Of a stretch of DNA of 64,000 nucleotides, positions 63,643 to 64,000 are shown one piece after another. The first letter of the stretch is position 1. Each line of letters begins with the position of its first letter. The DNA is from an uncultured Alistipes sp. (GTDB lineage Bacteria; Bacteroidota; Bacteroidia; Bacteroidales; Rikenellaceae). Location: positions 1-64,000 of the forward strand of contig CAMWTS010000010.1 of NCBI GenBank assembly GCA_947177225.1, in the 5' to 3' direction. Below the pieces are notes generated by a model. It worked only from the letters and a program-made list of their open reading frames with translations. It was not told the origin of the DNA and ran no database searches. The position numbers and the translations under genes are program-made.

Positions 63643-64000
63643 TCAGAACAGCGTGAATCCGAATGCAGCATATATGCAGAATCTGCTCTTGAACGGCGAA
63701 TCGTAGGTATCGATATATCTCACACCCAGACCGACATAAGGCGAAGACCGGCGGTAACGCAAGCCCACATCATAGCTCACATGCTTCCAATCGCCATACA
63801 ACGATGCCTGCACGCGCGGCGAAATACTCAGCGAATAGCTTCGGCCGCGCACGAAGTTATACTCGAAGCCCAAACCGGCCAGCAGTGTCGTCTCATAGCT
63901 CTTGACTCCGCTCGCATTGAAAAGCCCCGTCGCCCCGGTCACCGGCAGAACAACAGCCCACCGATCGTTGAAGTGGTAACCGAAAACAGCATCGACATCG
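63643..64000 (-). CDS. Outer-membrane beta-barrel protein (5' end cut by window edge)
   Basis: An open frame of 119 codons runs from the window edge to a stop at 63643. Alternating strands with aromatic girdles are visible (AGLGFEYNFVRGRSYSLSIS, VQASLYGDWKHVSYDVGLRY, FGFTLF end). The C-terminal Phe fits outer-membrane assembly. The apparent GTG start inside the frame (63942) is not used, because upstream codons GYHFNDRWAVVLP continue the same pattern. Confidence 0.75.
   Translation of the reverse strand, partial: DVDAVFGYHFNDRWAVVLPVTGATGLFNASGVKSYETTLLAGLGFEYNFVRGRSYSLSISPRVQASLYGDWKHVSYDVGLRYRRSSPYVGLGVRYIDTYDSPFKSRFCIYAAFGFTLF

Noticed and set aside
63643..63942. A complete 99-residue gene starting at a GTG
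   Set aside because: The same frame stays open to the window edge with matching barrel-strand sequence, so it is the end of a larger gene.

Overview
The window reads as a gut-type member of the Bacteroidales (Bacteroidota), GC-rich and perhaps Alistipes/Rikenellaceae-like; the genus is a guess. Supporting signs are many -7 boxes of the TAnnTTTG type, often with TTTG about 20 bases upstream, A-rich leaders instead of Shine-Dalgarno sites, TonB-dependent receptors, BACON and DUF5689 surface lipoproteins, Bacteroidota-only families (DUF4199, DUF4293, BT_3928, PepSY-like) and a PPi-type phosphofructokinase. I call 49 protein genes and one structural RNA (SRP RNA). I see no tRNA, rRNA, CRISPR array, transposase or prophage.

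Layout. 1-5169 (minus): five tightly packed genes around a P-loop GTPase. They are a 4-TM protein, the GTPase, two proteins that combine a soluble domain, a coiled coil and one TM, and a retropepsin-like lipoprotein. This is the least understood cluster and the best candidate for an undescribed system. 5739-11363 (minus): steroid 5-alpha-reductase, an Old-Yellow-Enzyme reductase and a short-chain dehydrogenase, followed by an AsmA/DUF748 protein. The three enzymes together look like a bile-acid/steroid A-ring reduction cassette. 11628-20402 (minus): a BACON/OB lipoprotein, a DNA/RNA non-specific endonuclease, an EEP-family nuclease/phosphatase, a TonB-dependent receptor and a DUF5689 lipoprotein, which I read as an extracellular nucleic-acid utilisation locus. 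Its first gene carries a nine-G tract suited to phase variation.

20566-29001: an mltG operon (with DUF4199, a GT2 glycosyltransferase and DUF4293), the SRP RNA gene on the opposite strand, and a TPR / outer-membrane barrel / Yip1-like operon. 29189-34922: OsmC, then an RND efflux operon with a hairpin just before its first start codon. 34990-41068 (minus): sufBCDS, tmk and a DoxX-like BT_3928 gene. 41295-45770 (plus): ychF, SIMPL, gltX, galM. 46448-51470: a GH3-GH31 secreted glycosidase pair. 52073-53238: two small membrane proteins. 53975-57904: a GNAT-like protein, gcvT, gdhA. 58484-64000: a PepSY-like protein, glpK-glpF, a barrel-less TonB plug protein, PPi-PFK and a partial outer-membrane barrel.

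Two repeat systems thread through the right half. One is a ~70-base imperfect hairpin with five copies. Four of them lie 20-50 bases upstream of a start codon, always on the sense strand, and one runs into the 3' end of glpK. The other is a ~120-base palindrome with six copies whose arms show compensatory base changes. These are accompanied by composite intergenic repeat islands that fill the three largest repeat-rich gaps.
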